Shown here: piece by piece, positions 54,613 through 62,298 of the stretch
Layout: every line of letters begins with the position of its first letter
Position numbering within the stretch: position 1 is the stretch's first letter
Assembly (NCBI RefSeq): GCF_900105335.1
Contig: NZ_LT629770.1
Span: forward strand, 2,852,001-2,916,000
DNA length: 64,000 nucleotides
Origin: Microbacterium paraoxydans
GTDB lineage: Bacteria > Actinomycetota > Actinomycetes > Actinomycetales > Microbacteriaceae
Reading direction: 5' to 3'
Made by a program: the position numbers and the translations under genes
Notes under the pieces: model-generated
What the model saw: the letters and a program-made list of their open reading frames with translations, nothing else
Told to the model about the DNA's origin: nothing
Database searches by the model: none

Positions 54613-55800
54613 ATGTCCGTTTCGGATGATCAGCGCCCCGCGGCGACGACAGACTTCGTCGCCGCGAACGCGCACGCCTTCGGCCCTGCGCGGCATCTCC
54701 GTTCGCGCACCAAGGTGCTCCCCGAGCACGCCCGCGGCCACAACCGCGCGCTCGTGCTGCAGACGCTCTACCACTCGGGGGCGATGAGCCGAGCTGACCT
54801 CTCCCGCGAGACGGGCCTCACGCGGGTCACGATCTCCGACCTCGTCGCGGAGTTCATCGCCGACGGCATCGTCGTCGAGATCGGCGTCCGCGAGGCGGTC
54901 GGGCCCGGAAAGCCGCCGATCCTCATCGACATCGACCGGGTGGGGCATCAGATCATCGGGCTCGACCTGTCCGGACCGACCGCGTTCGAGGGGGCCGTGC
55001 TCAGCCTCGACGGCGACGTCCTGGAGCGGCGGCAGGTGCCGCGTCCGGAGACGCCGGACGGCGACGCGGCGTACGACGCCCTCCGCGGCCTCGCGCAGAC
55101 CCTCGTCGAGATCGCCACGCAGCCGGTGCTCGGCGTGGGCATCGGCACCCCGGGTGTCGTGCGTCCGGACGGCCTCGTCCTCAGCTCGCCCAACCTCGGC
55201 TGGACCGACTTCCCGCTGGAGGCGAAGCTCAGCGCCGACCTCGACCTGCCCGTGCTGGCGCGGAACGACGCCAATGCCGCGGTCCTCGCCGAGTACACGT
55301 TCGGCGAGGCGGAAGCCGACTTCATGCTGATCAAGATCGGCCGAGGCGTGGGCGCAGGGCTGATCACCGGCAGCCAGCCGCTCCTCGGCAGCCGTTTCGC
55401 CGCAGGGGAGATCGGTCACGTCGTCGTCGGCACGGACGGCGGGCCTCGCTGCGCGTGCGGCAAGATCGGCTGCCTGGAGGCCTGGCTGAGCGTGAGTCGC
55501 ATGCAGGAGGCGCTCGACGCCGACCCGGCCGCGCGCGAGGAGATCCTCCGCGACTCCGGGACCCGCATGGCGATCGCGATCGCCCCGATCGTCGCCGCCC
55601 TCGACCTGTCCGAGGTCGTGCTCTCCGGGCCCGCTGAGCTGCTGGACGGCACGCTCATCGACGCGGCCGTCGAGACGCTCCACGCGCGGACGCTCGAAGG
55701 CGTCTTCGAGGACGTCATGGTGCGGCTCACCCGTCAGGACGACATCGTGCTCCGAGGCGCCGCGGTGATGGTGCTCTCGGGGCAGCTGGGGGTGTCGTGA
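54613..55800 (+). CDS. ROK family transcriptional regulator (NagC-like)
   Basis: A 395-residue sugar-responsive repressor. Residues 40-100 form a winged helix-turn-helix (HNRALVLQTLYHSGAMSRADLSRETGLTRVTISDLVAEFI). The rest is a ROK sugar-binding domain (GLDLSGPTAFEGAVLSLDG, GVGIGTPGVVRPDGLVL, NDANAAVLAEYTFGEA, GEIGHVVVGTDGGPRCACGKIGCLEAWLS with the zinc Cys cluster). Standing before a ROK kinase and nagB and behind the GH20 fusion, it probably senses GlcNAc or its phosphate and controls this island. A candidate operator overlaps its promoter. Confidence 0.9.
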   Translation: MSVSDDQRPAATTDFVAANAHAFGPARHLRSRTKVLPEHARGHNRALVLQTLYHSGAMSRADLSRETGLTRVTISDLVAEFIADGIVVEIGVREAVGPGKPPILIDIDRVGHQIIGLDLSGPTAFEGAVLSLDGDVLERRQVPRPETPDGDAAYDALRGLAQTLVEIATQPVLGVGIGTPGVVRPDGLVLSSPNLGWTDFPLEAKLSADLDLPVLARNDANAAVLAEYTFGEAEADFMLIKIGRGVGAGLITGSQPLLGSRFAAGEIGHVVVGTDGGPRCACGKIGCLEAWLSVSRMQEALDADPAAREEILRDSGTRMAIAIAPIVAALDLSEVVLSGPAELLDGTLIDAAVETLHARTLEGVFEDVMVRLTRQDDIVLRGAAVMVLSGQLGVS

Positions 55801-55831
55801 CCTCCGCGACCATGACCGGGAACGGCATCCG

Positions 55832-56797
55832 ATGATCGTCCCCGCCTCGGCCGACCGCGCCGGTCGGCCCCTTCGCGTGGGTCTGGACGTCGGCGGCACC
55901 AAGATCGACGCCGTCGCCGTGGACCCGGCCGGGACGATCCTCGCCCGCCTGCGTCGCCCGACCGGGTGGGGAGAGGACGCCGTCGTCGACAGCATCGTCT
56001 CCACCGTCGCCGCCCTCGCCGAGGAGAGCGGGCTGCCGCTGTCCGCCGTCGCTTCCGCTGGCATCGGCATCCCCGGCCTCGTGGACGCCGAGACCGGCCG
56101 TGTGCTCCACGCCGTGAACCTCGGCGTGGAGTCGCTCGACCTCGCGGCGCGCGCCGAGCAGGCGCTGGGCGTCCCCTTCCGGGTGGAGAACGACGTGAAA
56201 GCGGCTGCGCTCGGCGCCGCCGTCCTGAGCGACGTCGCCGGCTCGATGGCCTACCTGAACCTCGGCACCGGCGTCGCCGCCGGCATCGTCGTCGACGGCC
56301 GCATCTGGCGCGGCGCGCGGGGGACCGCAGGGGAGGTCGGGCACCTCTCGGTCGACCCGCGCGGCCGATTGTGCGGCTGCGGACAGCGCGGCTGCGTGGA
56401 GACCTTCTGCGGCGGCGGGGCGCTGGCCAAGGCCTGGGGGCGTCCCGGCGCACTGCCCGTCAAGGACATCGTCGAGGCGGCGGACGCGGGCGATCCGCAC
56501 GCTCTGGCGCTGCAGGCGGACCTCTTCTTCGGTGCGGCAGCGGCCGTGCGCGTGCTCGTGCTGTCGGCCGACGTCGAGACCGTGGTCATCGGCGGCGGTC
56601 TCACCGCGCTCGGCGGTCGTCTCGCGGACGGGATCCGCGCCGCCCTGCACACGGGCGCCCAGGCGTCACCGTTCCTGAAGTCCCTGCGGCTGGATGAGAG
56701 AATCGAACTGCTCCCCGCGGGTTCCCCCGCCGCCGCCTTCGGCGCCGCTCTGGTGGGCGCATCCATTTCTGAGAAGGAGATCGTTCCGCATGGCTGA
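55832..56797 (+). CDS. ROK family sugar kinase, probable N-acetylglucosamine kinase
   Basis: A 321-residue ATP-dependent sugar kinase. LRVGLDVGGTKIDAVAVD is the phosphate-1 loop, GIGIPGLVDAETG and VENDVKAAALGAA the sugar site with catalytic Asp, and GEVGHLSVDPRGRLCGCGQRGCVETFCGG the ROK signature with zinc ligands. Glucose and GlcNAc kinases share these motifs; the GlcNAc call rests on the neighbours nagB and nagA. The ATG at 55832 has only a weak ribosome site, 31 bp after the regulator. The stop overlaps the nagB start. Confidence 0.85.
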   Translation: MIVPASADRAGRPLRVGLDVGGTKIDAVAVDPAGTILARLRRPTGWGEDAVVDSIVSTVAALAEESGLPLSAVASAGIGIPGLVDAETGRVLHAVNLGVESLDLAARAEQALGVPFRVENDVKAAALGAAVLSDVAGSMAYLNLGTGVAAGIVVDGRIWRGARGTAGEVGHLSVDPRGRLCGCGQRGCVETFCGGGALAKAWGRPGALPVKDIVEAADAGDPHALALQADLFFGAAAAVRVLVLSADVETVVIGGGLTALGGRLADGIRAALHTGAQASPFLKSLRLDERIELLPAGSPAAAFGAALVGASISEKEIVPHG

Positions 56798-57569
56798 GGT
56801 CGTCATCGTCGAGAATGCCGAGGCCGCCGGCGCCCTGGTCGCCACCGAGATCGTCGAGCTCATCGACCGTCGCCAGGACGCCGTCCTGGGGCTCGCGACC
56901 GGATCGACGCCGTTGCCCGTCTACCAGGCACTCCGCAGCCGCCTGGCGGGGCGCGACGTCTCGCAGGTGCGCGGCTTCGCGCTCGACGAGTACGTCGGGA
57001 TCGACCCGTCCCACCCGGAGAGCTACCGATCGGTGATCACGCGCGAGGTGGTCGAGCCGCTCGGCCTCGACCCGGAGCGCATCCACGTGCCGAACGGCGC
57101 GGAGGCCACCATCCAGCACGCCGGTGAGGACTACGACGCGGCCATCGCCGCGGCGGGCGGGGTCGACCTGCAGATCCTCGGCATCGGCACCGACGGGCAC
57201 ATCGGGTTCAACGAGCCCGGATCCTCCTTCGCCTCCCGCACCCGGGTGAAGACCCTGACGGAGCAGACCCGCGAGGACAACGCCCGCTTCTTCGACTCGA
57301 TCGACGATGTCCCGATGCACTGCATCACGCAGGGGCTGGGGACCATCCTGGAAGCGCGCCACCTCGTGCTGCTGGCGTTCGGCGAAGGCAAGGCCGAGGC
57401 CGTGGCCGGTGCGGTCGAGGGGCCGGTCACCGCGCTGCTGCCCGGGTCGGCCATCCAGCTGCACCCGCACGCGACCGTCGTCGTCGACGAGGCCGCCGCC
57501 TCGAAGCTGCAGCTCGCCGACTACTACCGCTACACGTTCGCGAACAAGCCGGCCTGGCAGGGCATCTGA
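56790..57569 (+). CDS. nagB: glucosamine-6-phosphate deaminase
   Basis: NagB converts glucosamine-6-phosphate to fructose-6-phosphate and ammonia. The 259 residues include VLGLATGSTPLPVYQAL (phosphate loop), FALDEYVGIDPSHPESYRS (catalytic Asp), LGIGTDGHIGFNEPGSSFASRTRVKTL (catalytic His and the allosteric-type loop) and the C-terminal ASKLQLADYYRYTFANKP. ATG 56790 has AAGGAGA 10 bp upstream and overlaps the kinase stop by 8 bp. Last gene of the ROK regulator-kinase-nagB operon. Confidence 0.96.
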   Translation: MAEVVIVENAEAAGALVATEIVELIDRRQDAVLGLATGSTPLPVYQALRSRLAGRDVSQVRGFALDEYVGIDPSHPESYRSVITREVVEPLGLDPERIHVPNGAEATIQHAGEDYDAAIAAAGGVDLQILGIGTDGHIGFNEPGSSFASRTRVKTLTEQTREDNARFFDSIDDVPMHCITQGLGTILEARHLVLLAFGEGKAEAVAGAVEGPVTALLPGSAIQLHPHATVVVDEAAASKLQLADYYRYTFANKPAWQGI

Positions 57570-57579
57570 TCCGGGGGCG

Positions 57580-57987
57580 CTAGCGCGCTCCGGCCGGCCA
57601 CGCGAGCGGCAGCAGATGCTCGACGCTCAGCGGGGCCAGCGGGAGCGCTGCGGCATCGTCCGGGGTGATCCAGCGCAGCTCGGCGAGCTCGGCCTGCACC
57701 TGCACCGTCGCCGGATCCACCGAGGTCGCGAAGGCATCGGCCACGACGCGGTGACCCGGTTCATTGGCGGCCGCCGACACGAAGCGGCCCAAAGGGCGCA
57801 GGTCGGACTCCGCGAGTTCGAGGCCGAGCTCCTCGTGCAGCTCGCGGATGAGGGTCTCGACGGGCGACTCGCCCGGCTCCGGCTTGCCTCCGGGCTGCAT
57901 GAAGCGGGTCGTGCCGTGCTTGCGGACGACGAGGACCCGCCCTTGCGTATCGACGATCACGGCGGCGCTCACATGGATGTCAGGCAT
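57580..57987 (-). CDS. Nudix hydrolase
   Basis: A 135-residue hydrolase of nucleoside-diphosphate-linked compounds. The complete Nudix box GGKPEPGESPVETLIRELHEELGLEL is present (G-x5-E-x7-R-E-x2-E-E-x-G). It begins HVSAAVIVDTQGRVLVVRKHG, and the fold is of the MutT-like housecleaning kind; substrate unknown. ATG 57987 is chosen because it overlaps the end of the upstream oxidase gene by 8 bp and gives a full Nudix domain. Confidence 0.88.
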   Translation of the reverse strand: MPDIHVSAAVIVDTQGRVLVVRKHGTTRFMQPGGKPEPGESPVETLIRELHEELGLELAESDLRPLGRFVSAAANEPGHRVVADAFATSVDPATVQVQAELAELRWITPDDAAALPLAPLSVEHLLPLAWPAGAR

Positions 57988-59344
57988 CGGGGGAGAAGAC
58001 CTTTCCGGGGTTGAGGATGCCGAGCGGGTCGAAGACCGCGGCGATGTCGCGCTGGAGGCGCCACTGATCCTCGCCGAGCTCGTCGGCCAGCCAGCGCCGT
58101 TTGAGGACGCCGATGCCGTGCTCGCCGGTGAGGGTTCCGCCCAGCCGGATCGCGGCGCGGAAGAGCTCGTCGGCCGCCGCCCACACCTGCGGCGGGGTCT
58201 CCGGGCCCTCGAAGATGAAGTTCGGGTGCAGGTTGCCGTCGCCGGCATGGGCCACCGTCGGGATCACCATGTCGAACTGCCGCTCGATCCGGGCGATCTC
58301 GTCGAACATGGCCGGCATCGCGCTCCGCGGTACCGAGACGTCCTCGATGAGCGTGGTCCCGAGGGACGCCATCGCGGCGTGCATCGACCGTCGGATCGCG
58401 AGCAGACGATCGCCCTCGACGGGGTCGTGCGAGACCACGGGAACGCCCTCGTGGGCGCTCAGGATCGCGGCGATGGCGTCCGCCTCCGCGCGCGCGGCCG
58501 GACCGTCGGTCTGGATCGTCAGCTGTGCGGCGCCCGGGGTCGGCGCGGGGAGGGCGAGCAGGGCGTGGACGGCGGCGAGGCTCGCGGCATCCATGAGCTC
58601 CATGATGGCGGGCTGGATCCCCGCGGCGGTCACCGCCGCAGATCCTGCGGCCGCCGCGCGCACGCCGGGGAAGGTCGCCGTCACGGTGCAGGTCTCGCCC
58701 GGCACCAGGCGGCGCAGCTTGAGCGTGGCCCCGACGACGACGCCGAGCGTTCCCTCCGACCCCACGACGAGGGCGGTGAGGTCGAGCCCGGTGACGCCCT
58801 TCACGCTGCGGTGCCCGAGGTGCAACAGGCGCCCGTCGGCGAGGACGAGGTCGACGCCGAGCACCGCATCGCGGACGACGCCGTACTTCGCGCAGAGCAG
58901 TCCGCCGGCTCCGGTCGCGATGTTGCCGCCGACGGTGGAGATGTCACGACTGGCGGGGTCGGGCGGCCACCAGAGTCCCTGGGCCGCCAGATGCGCGTTG
59001 AGGTCGGCGTTGAGGATCCCGGGTTCGACCACGGCGAGGAGGTCGTCCGGCCGCACCTCGAGGACGGCGTCCATACGGCGGAGGGAGAGGACGATCTCTC
59101 CATCGCCGGCGTTGGCGGCCCCGGCGAGCCCGGTCCCGGCGCCGCGCACGACGACGGGGGTGCGCGTAGCCGAGGCGATGCGCATGGTCTGCTGCACGTC
59201 GTCCACGCTCTCCGCGTGGACGACGGCCAGGGGGAGACCCACCGCGGCATGGCCGGAGCGGTCGGCCGTGGCGTCATGCCTCGCCTGCTCGCTGACGTCC
59301 ACGCGCGCCCCGAGGGCGTCGCGGAGCAGCGAGACGGCGCTCAC
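57980..59344 (-). CDS. FAD-linked oxidase, GlcD-like 2-hydroxyacid dehydrogenase
   Basis: A 454-residue flavoprotein of the GlcD/D-lactate dehydrogenase family. The FAD-binding PCMH domain is clear (VVVRGAGTGLAGAANAGDGEIVLSL, ISTVGGNIATGAGGLLCAKYG, VVGSEGTLGVVVGATLKL), and the C-terminal cap has HAGDGNLHPNFIF and GGTLTGEHGIGVLKRRWL, with the His and Glu typical of 2-hydroxyacid oxidation. D-lactate or glycolate are candidates; D-lactate could come from lactylated muramic acid residues, which is speculation. GTG start at 59344, 10 bp after the YrdB-like gene. It is followed by the overlapping Nudix gene. Confidence 0.88.
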   Translation of the reverse strand: MSAVSLLRDALGARVDVSEQARHDATADRSGHAAVGLPLAVVHAESVDDVQQTMRIASATRTPVVVRGAGTGLAGAANAGDGEIVLSLRRMDAVLEVRPDDLLAVVEPGILNADLNAHLAAQGLWWPPDPASRDISTVGGNIATGAGGLLCAKYGVVRDAVLGVDLVLADGRLLHLGHRSVKGVTGLDLTALVVGSEGTLGVVVGATLKLRRLVPGETCTVTATFPGVRAAAAGSAAVTAAGIQPAIMELMDAASLAAVHALLALPAPTPGAAQLTIQTDGPAARAEADAIAAILSAHEGVPVVSHDPVEGDRLLAIRRSMHAAMASLGTTLIEDVSVPRSAMPAMFDEIARIERQFDMVIPTVAHAGDGNLHPNFIFEGPETPPQVWAAADELFRAAIRLGGTLTGEHGIGVLKRRWLADELGEDQWRLQRDIAAVFDPLGILNPGKVFSPDA

Positions 59345-59354
59345 GACCGTGCGC

Positions 59355-59726
59355 TCATGCCAGGGCGCGGCGTCCGCTGAGGACCCCGGCGACGACGGCC
59401 ACCAGCGCGAAGGCCGTGCCGATGAGGGCCTGGCCCATGGACCACCAGGCGATGGTCACGCCGACGTAGATGAAGAGCTCCACGACGGCGCGGAGGAAGG
59501 GGTGCACCCGGAGCACGGGACGGGGGGAGAGGAAGAGCGCCCACAGCAGGAGGGCGACGACGGGCGCCCCCACGCCGATCACGATGTTCCACGGCAGCTC
59601 CCAGCTGGCGAACCCCCACAGGGCGAGCGAGGCGATCGCTGCGATGAGGACGACCACGCGCACGATGTCGAGGGCCGTGAGGGCCGGACGATCGACGCCG
59701 GCGACAGGGGAGGAATCCGGGGTCAT
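59355..59726 (-). CDS. YrdB family (DUF2568) membrane protein
   Basis: A 123-residue membrane protein with four predicted helices (IVRVVVLIAAIASLALWGF, WNIVIGVGAPVVALLLWALF, AVVELFIYVGVTIAWWSMG, IGTAFALVAVVAGVLSG). It matches the YrdB/DUF2568 pattern, function unknown. It is leaderless: TAGACT on the minus strand lies 6 bp before the ATG, and its first three bases are the TAG stop of the sigma-fusion gene. Confidence 0.8.
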   Translation of the reverse strand: MTPDSSPVAGVDRPALTALDIVRVVVLIAAIASLALWGFASWELPWNIVIGVGAPVVALLLWALFLSPRPVLRVHPFLRAVVELFIYVGVTIAWWSMGQALIGTAFALVAVVAGVLSGRRALA

Positions 59727-59732
59727 GCGTCC

Positions 59733-59738
59733 AGTCTA
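59733..59738 (-). promoter_or_regulatory. -10 box overlapping the stop codon of the sigma-fusion gene
   Basis: Minus-strand TAGACT, 6 bp before the YrdB-like ATG; its TAG is the stop codon of the upstream gene. Confidence 0.6.
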
Positions 59739-61793
59739 TTCCGCGACCGGAGCGTCCTCCGCCGGAGCCGGGGCCTCCCCGGCCGGGGCCTCCTCGGCCG
59801 GGGCGGGCGCAGCCGGTGCAGCTTCGGGGGCCGGTGCGGGCTCCGTCGGCGCCGTTGCAGCAGGTTCCGGCTCAACGGTGTCCGCGGCCTCGTCGACCGG
59901 TGTCGCGTTCTCCTCGGAGGTGGTGGGCGCCGTGACCTCATCGACCGGAGGGGCCACCGGTTCGGCCTCGTCGATGACGACCGCCGTCTGCTCGACGGGA
60001 GCAGAGGCCGCCGTGCGCTCATCCGCGCCCGCGCCCTGGGGCTCCAGTGCGTAGAGCGTCGTGTCGGACGAGGGGCCCGCCTCGCCGGACGGCAGGTAGT
60101 ACCGGAACGTCACCGGTACGAGGTCGGCGATCAAGAACTGGTCCCACGAAGCGCGGAGCTCGAGGGTGCCGGTGCCAGCCTCGCCCAGGACGACGCTGTC
60201 GGCGAGTTCGCCAGCGAGAAGGGCCTGCACGATCGCACCCGGGGCGCCTGCGATCGGCACGAAGTAGTACCAGTGCAGATCGTCGCCGAACCAGACGTCG
60301 GCGGTGCTCCAGGTGGGCGGGTCCGTGGGGATCGCGGGGCCTACCGGGTCGACGGGGTCCACCGGGTCGACGGGGTCCACCGGGTCGACGGGGTCGACGG
60401 GGTCCACCGGGTCGACGGGGTCCACGGGGTCTACCGGGTCGACGGGGTCTACCGGATCCACGGGATCGACCGGGTCCACGGGAGCGACGGGCGGCAGCGT
60501 GGCCTCGGGGAGCGCGGGGACGACCACGGGGGCGGCGGGAGCCGCGTCGGGTCCGGTCTCCGAAAAGACCGGCGGAGCCGCCTCGTCCTCGGCGGGCGGA
60601 GCCGGCGGCTGCTCGACGTCCGGCGTCTCGATCACCACGGGCTCGTCGAGGTCGAGCGACGAGTCCGGCGCGATGTCGGTCGTGATCGACGACGGATCGG
60701 TGTCGGAGGCGCTGGGCAGCGAGGTCGCCGGGTTCGAACCGGTGAGGCCGGGGACGATCGCCGCAGCGGCGACCACTCCGGCCACCACGAGGGCGGCGGA
60801 CCCGGCACCGACGACGGCGCCCATGCCCGTGAAGACGCCACCCGTGCTCGCGCCCGTGCCGCCGGCGGAGCCGGCTCCCGACCCGGCGGCGCCGGAGCCG
60901 GCTGCCGCGGCCTGACCGATGCCGCCGTCGCCGACGAAGACCGCACCCGGAATGGTCGACGACATCCCCGCCACTGCCAGGACCGGCGCACCGCCCTGAA
61001 GAGCTGCGAGGTACCCGGAGGCGCCGGTGGCACCGAGGACGAGCGGGAGCAAAACGAGTGCGAGGCGCTTGGAGACGTCCTTGGCCTCGGCCGCGACGAT
61101 CATGCAGCGGGCGCACTCGTCGAGGTGCAGCTCCAGGCGACGGTGGTCGCGGGTCGCGAGGTTGCCGCGCGAGTAGGCACCGAGGTGCTCGATGGTCCAC
61201 TGGCATTCGGAGCCGGGGCTCGCGCTGCGCAGGTGCGCCTGGATCCAGGCTTCACGCAACCCTTCACGGGCGCGGAAGGCGAGTTGCGAGACCGCGCCCG
61301 CCTTCATGCCGAGGAGCGGGGCCACCTCCTGGGGCTTCATCTGCTCGATCTCGGTGTACCAGAGCACTTCCTGCCATCGCGACGGGAGGCTGCGGAAGGC
61401 CTGCGCGGTGAGACTGCGGTCGAGGGCCTCGTTCGTGGCGTGCTCGGTGCTGTCCGGGTCGGCCACCGTGTCGAGCTCGTCGATCGCGGTCTCGCGGCGT
61501 GCGCGTCCCCACGCAGCGGCGGTGTTGCGGATGCTGGTGAAGAGGTAGGCGCGGAACGAGCCGTTGGGGCCGCCGCCCTTGAGGATCGCCTGGTAGATGC
61601 GGGTATAGGACTCCTGCACCAGGTCGTCCGGATCGATCGAGGATGTCACCGATCGGGCGACGGCCATGCCGGACGGGTAGTGCCGTCTCCAGAGTTCCCC
61701 GAACGCCCCCTTGTCGCCGGAGCGGACGCGGAGGATCAGATCGGCATCGCCGATGGTCTCGTCTGGTGTGGTGTTCTCTCGGTGCACTGTCAT
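59736..61793 (-). CDS. sigma factor fused to ZAS anti-sigma motif, membrane helices and VDP-repeat ectodomain
   Basis: A 685-residue single polypeptide. Residues 1-180 are an ECF sigma factor: region 2 ([53 protein letters not shown]) and region 4 ([48 protein letters not shown]). Then comes a perfect zinc anti-sigma motif C197-x25-H223-x3-C227-x2-C230, hydrophobic stretches near 243-275 and 325-350, an acidic Pro-rich stalk with 15 VDP repeats (about 438-483), an exported-looking domain ([46 protein letters not shown]), and an Ala/Glu/Pro tail. ATG 61793 is used; an in-frame ATG at 61814 is possible. Release by proteolysis is inference. Confidence 0.85.
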   Translation of the reverse strand: MTVHRENTTPDETIGDADLILRVRSGDKGAFGELWRRHYPSGMAVARSVTSSIDPDDLVQESYTRIYQAILKGGGPNGSFRAYLFTSIRNTAAAWGRARRETAIDELDTVADPDSTEHATNEALDRSLTAQAFRSLPSRWQEVLWYTEIEQMKPQEVAPLLGMKAGAVSQLAFRAREGLREAWIQAHLRSASPGSECQWTIEHLGAYSRGNLATRDHRRLELHLDECARCMIVAAEAKDVSKRLALVLLPLVLGATGASGYLAALQGGAPVLAVAGMSSTIPGAVFVGDGGIGQAAAAGSGAAGSGAGSAGGTGASTGGVFTGMGAVVGAGSAALVVAGVVAAAAIVPGLTGSNPATSLPSASDTDPSSITTDIAPDSSLDLDEPVVIETPDVEQPPAPPAEDEAAPPVFSETGPDAAPAAPVVVPALPEATLPPVAPVDPVDPVDPVDPVDPVDPVDPVDPVDPVDPVDPVDPVDPVDPVDPVGPAIPTDPPTWSTADVWFGDDLHWYYFVPIAGAPGAIVQALLAGELADSVVLGEAGTGTLELRASWDQFLIADLVPVTFRYYLPSGEAGPSSDTTLYALEPQGAGADERTAASAPVEQTAVVIDEAEPVAPPVDEVTAPTTSEENATPVDEAADTVEPEPAATAPTEPAPAPEAAPAAPAPAEEAPAGEAPAPAEDAPVAE
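60346..60480 (-). repeat. 15 tandem 9-bp units coding Val-Asp-Pro
   Basis: Fifteen uninterrupted 9-bp units (plus strand GG[GA]TC[GCT]AC[GC]) encode (VDP)15 in the sigma-fusion protein. Units differ mostly at the Asp and Pro third bases in alternating patterns, indicating expansion by duplication of units. Confidence 0.92.
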
Positions 61794-62298
61794 CCATCTG
61801 GTCCCGGGGCACACAGCCGTCCCCAGGAGGAGAGACGCGAGAAGGCGTCTTTCATTACGCGGTCAGACCATTCTCTCGCGAAATCGGCATGGTGGCCAGC
61901 CCCGGTGCGGACTCGGAGGAGATGCTCGGGAGGGGTCCGCGGTGCCCGGCGCGGACCGCCCGGAAAGTTTTCTGAACTTTTTTCAGAGAACCGCGTAATG
62001 AACCGGGCGCCCCTTCGTCTCATCCCGTAGAGACAGCCGAAATGGACTCCACCGGGGGGCGGAGTTCCGGCGCTGGTGCGGGGGGTACTGCACCAGTGGG
62101 CGGGTCGGGATCCTCGGGGGAGGAGCTCCCGGCCCCGCCCGCTCGAGCGGGAGGGAAAGGGCCGCCGATCTGGGGAGAACGGCGGCCCTCCACTCCCACC
62201 TTGCGAGACGCGCGACGCCGATCTGGGGAATCCGGTGCCGCATCTCGTCCGATCGACCGGAGACCGCAGCGCTGCGCGTCGCGCGCAGCGCTGTCCTC
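61794..62298. other. 505-bp gene-poor region between the sigma-fusion gene and nagA
   Basis: No credible gene. It holds a 13-bp perfect inverted repeat (TTCATTACGCGGT at 61851-61863; complement at 61990-62002), an A/T-rich patch at 61970-61990 that is rare in this genome and may contain the sigma-fusion promoter, an 8-bp hairpin (62159-62166 / 62181-62188), a 14-bp direct repeat CGCCGATCTGGGGA (62163 and 62216), and the nagA terminator at its right end. The long leader suggests complex control of the membrane sigma gene. Confidence 0.6.
62267..62293 (-). terminator. terminator of the GH20-nagA operon
   Basis: A 12-bp perfect stem (CAGCGCTGCGCG / CGCGCAGCGCTG) with a 3-nt loop, 6 bp beyond the nagA stop on the minus strand. 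No T tract. Confidence 0.6.

Noticed and set aside
60346-60480. CRISPR-like array
   Set aside because: The 9-bp units are contiguous with no spacers and encode VDP in frame.
58101-62030. 1309-codon plus-strand frame containing a Thr-Gly-Ser repeat
   Set aside because: It is the complement of the GlcD-like, YrdB-like and sigma-fusion genes; the repeat is the antisense reading of the (VDP)15 tract.
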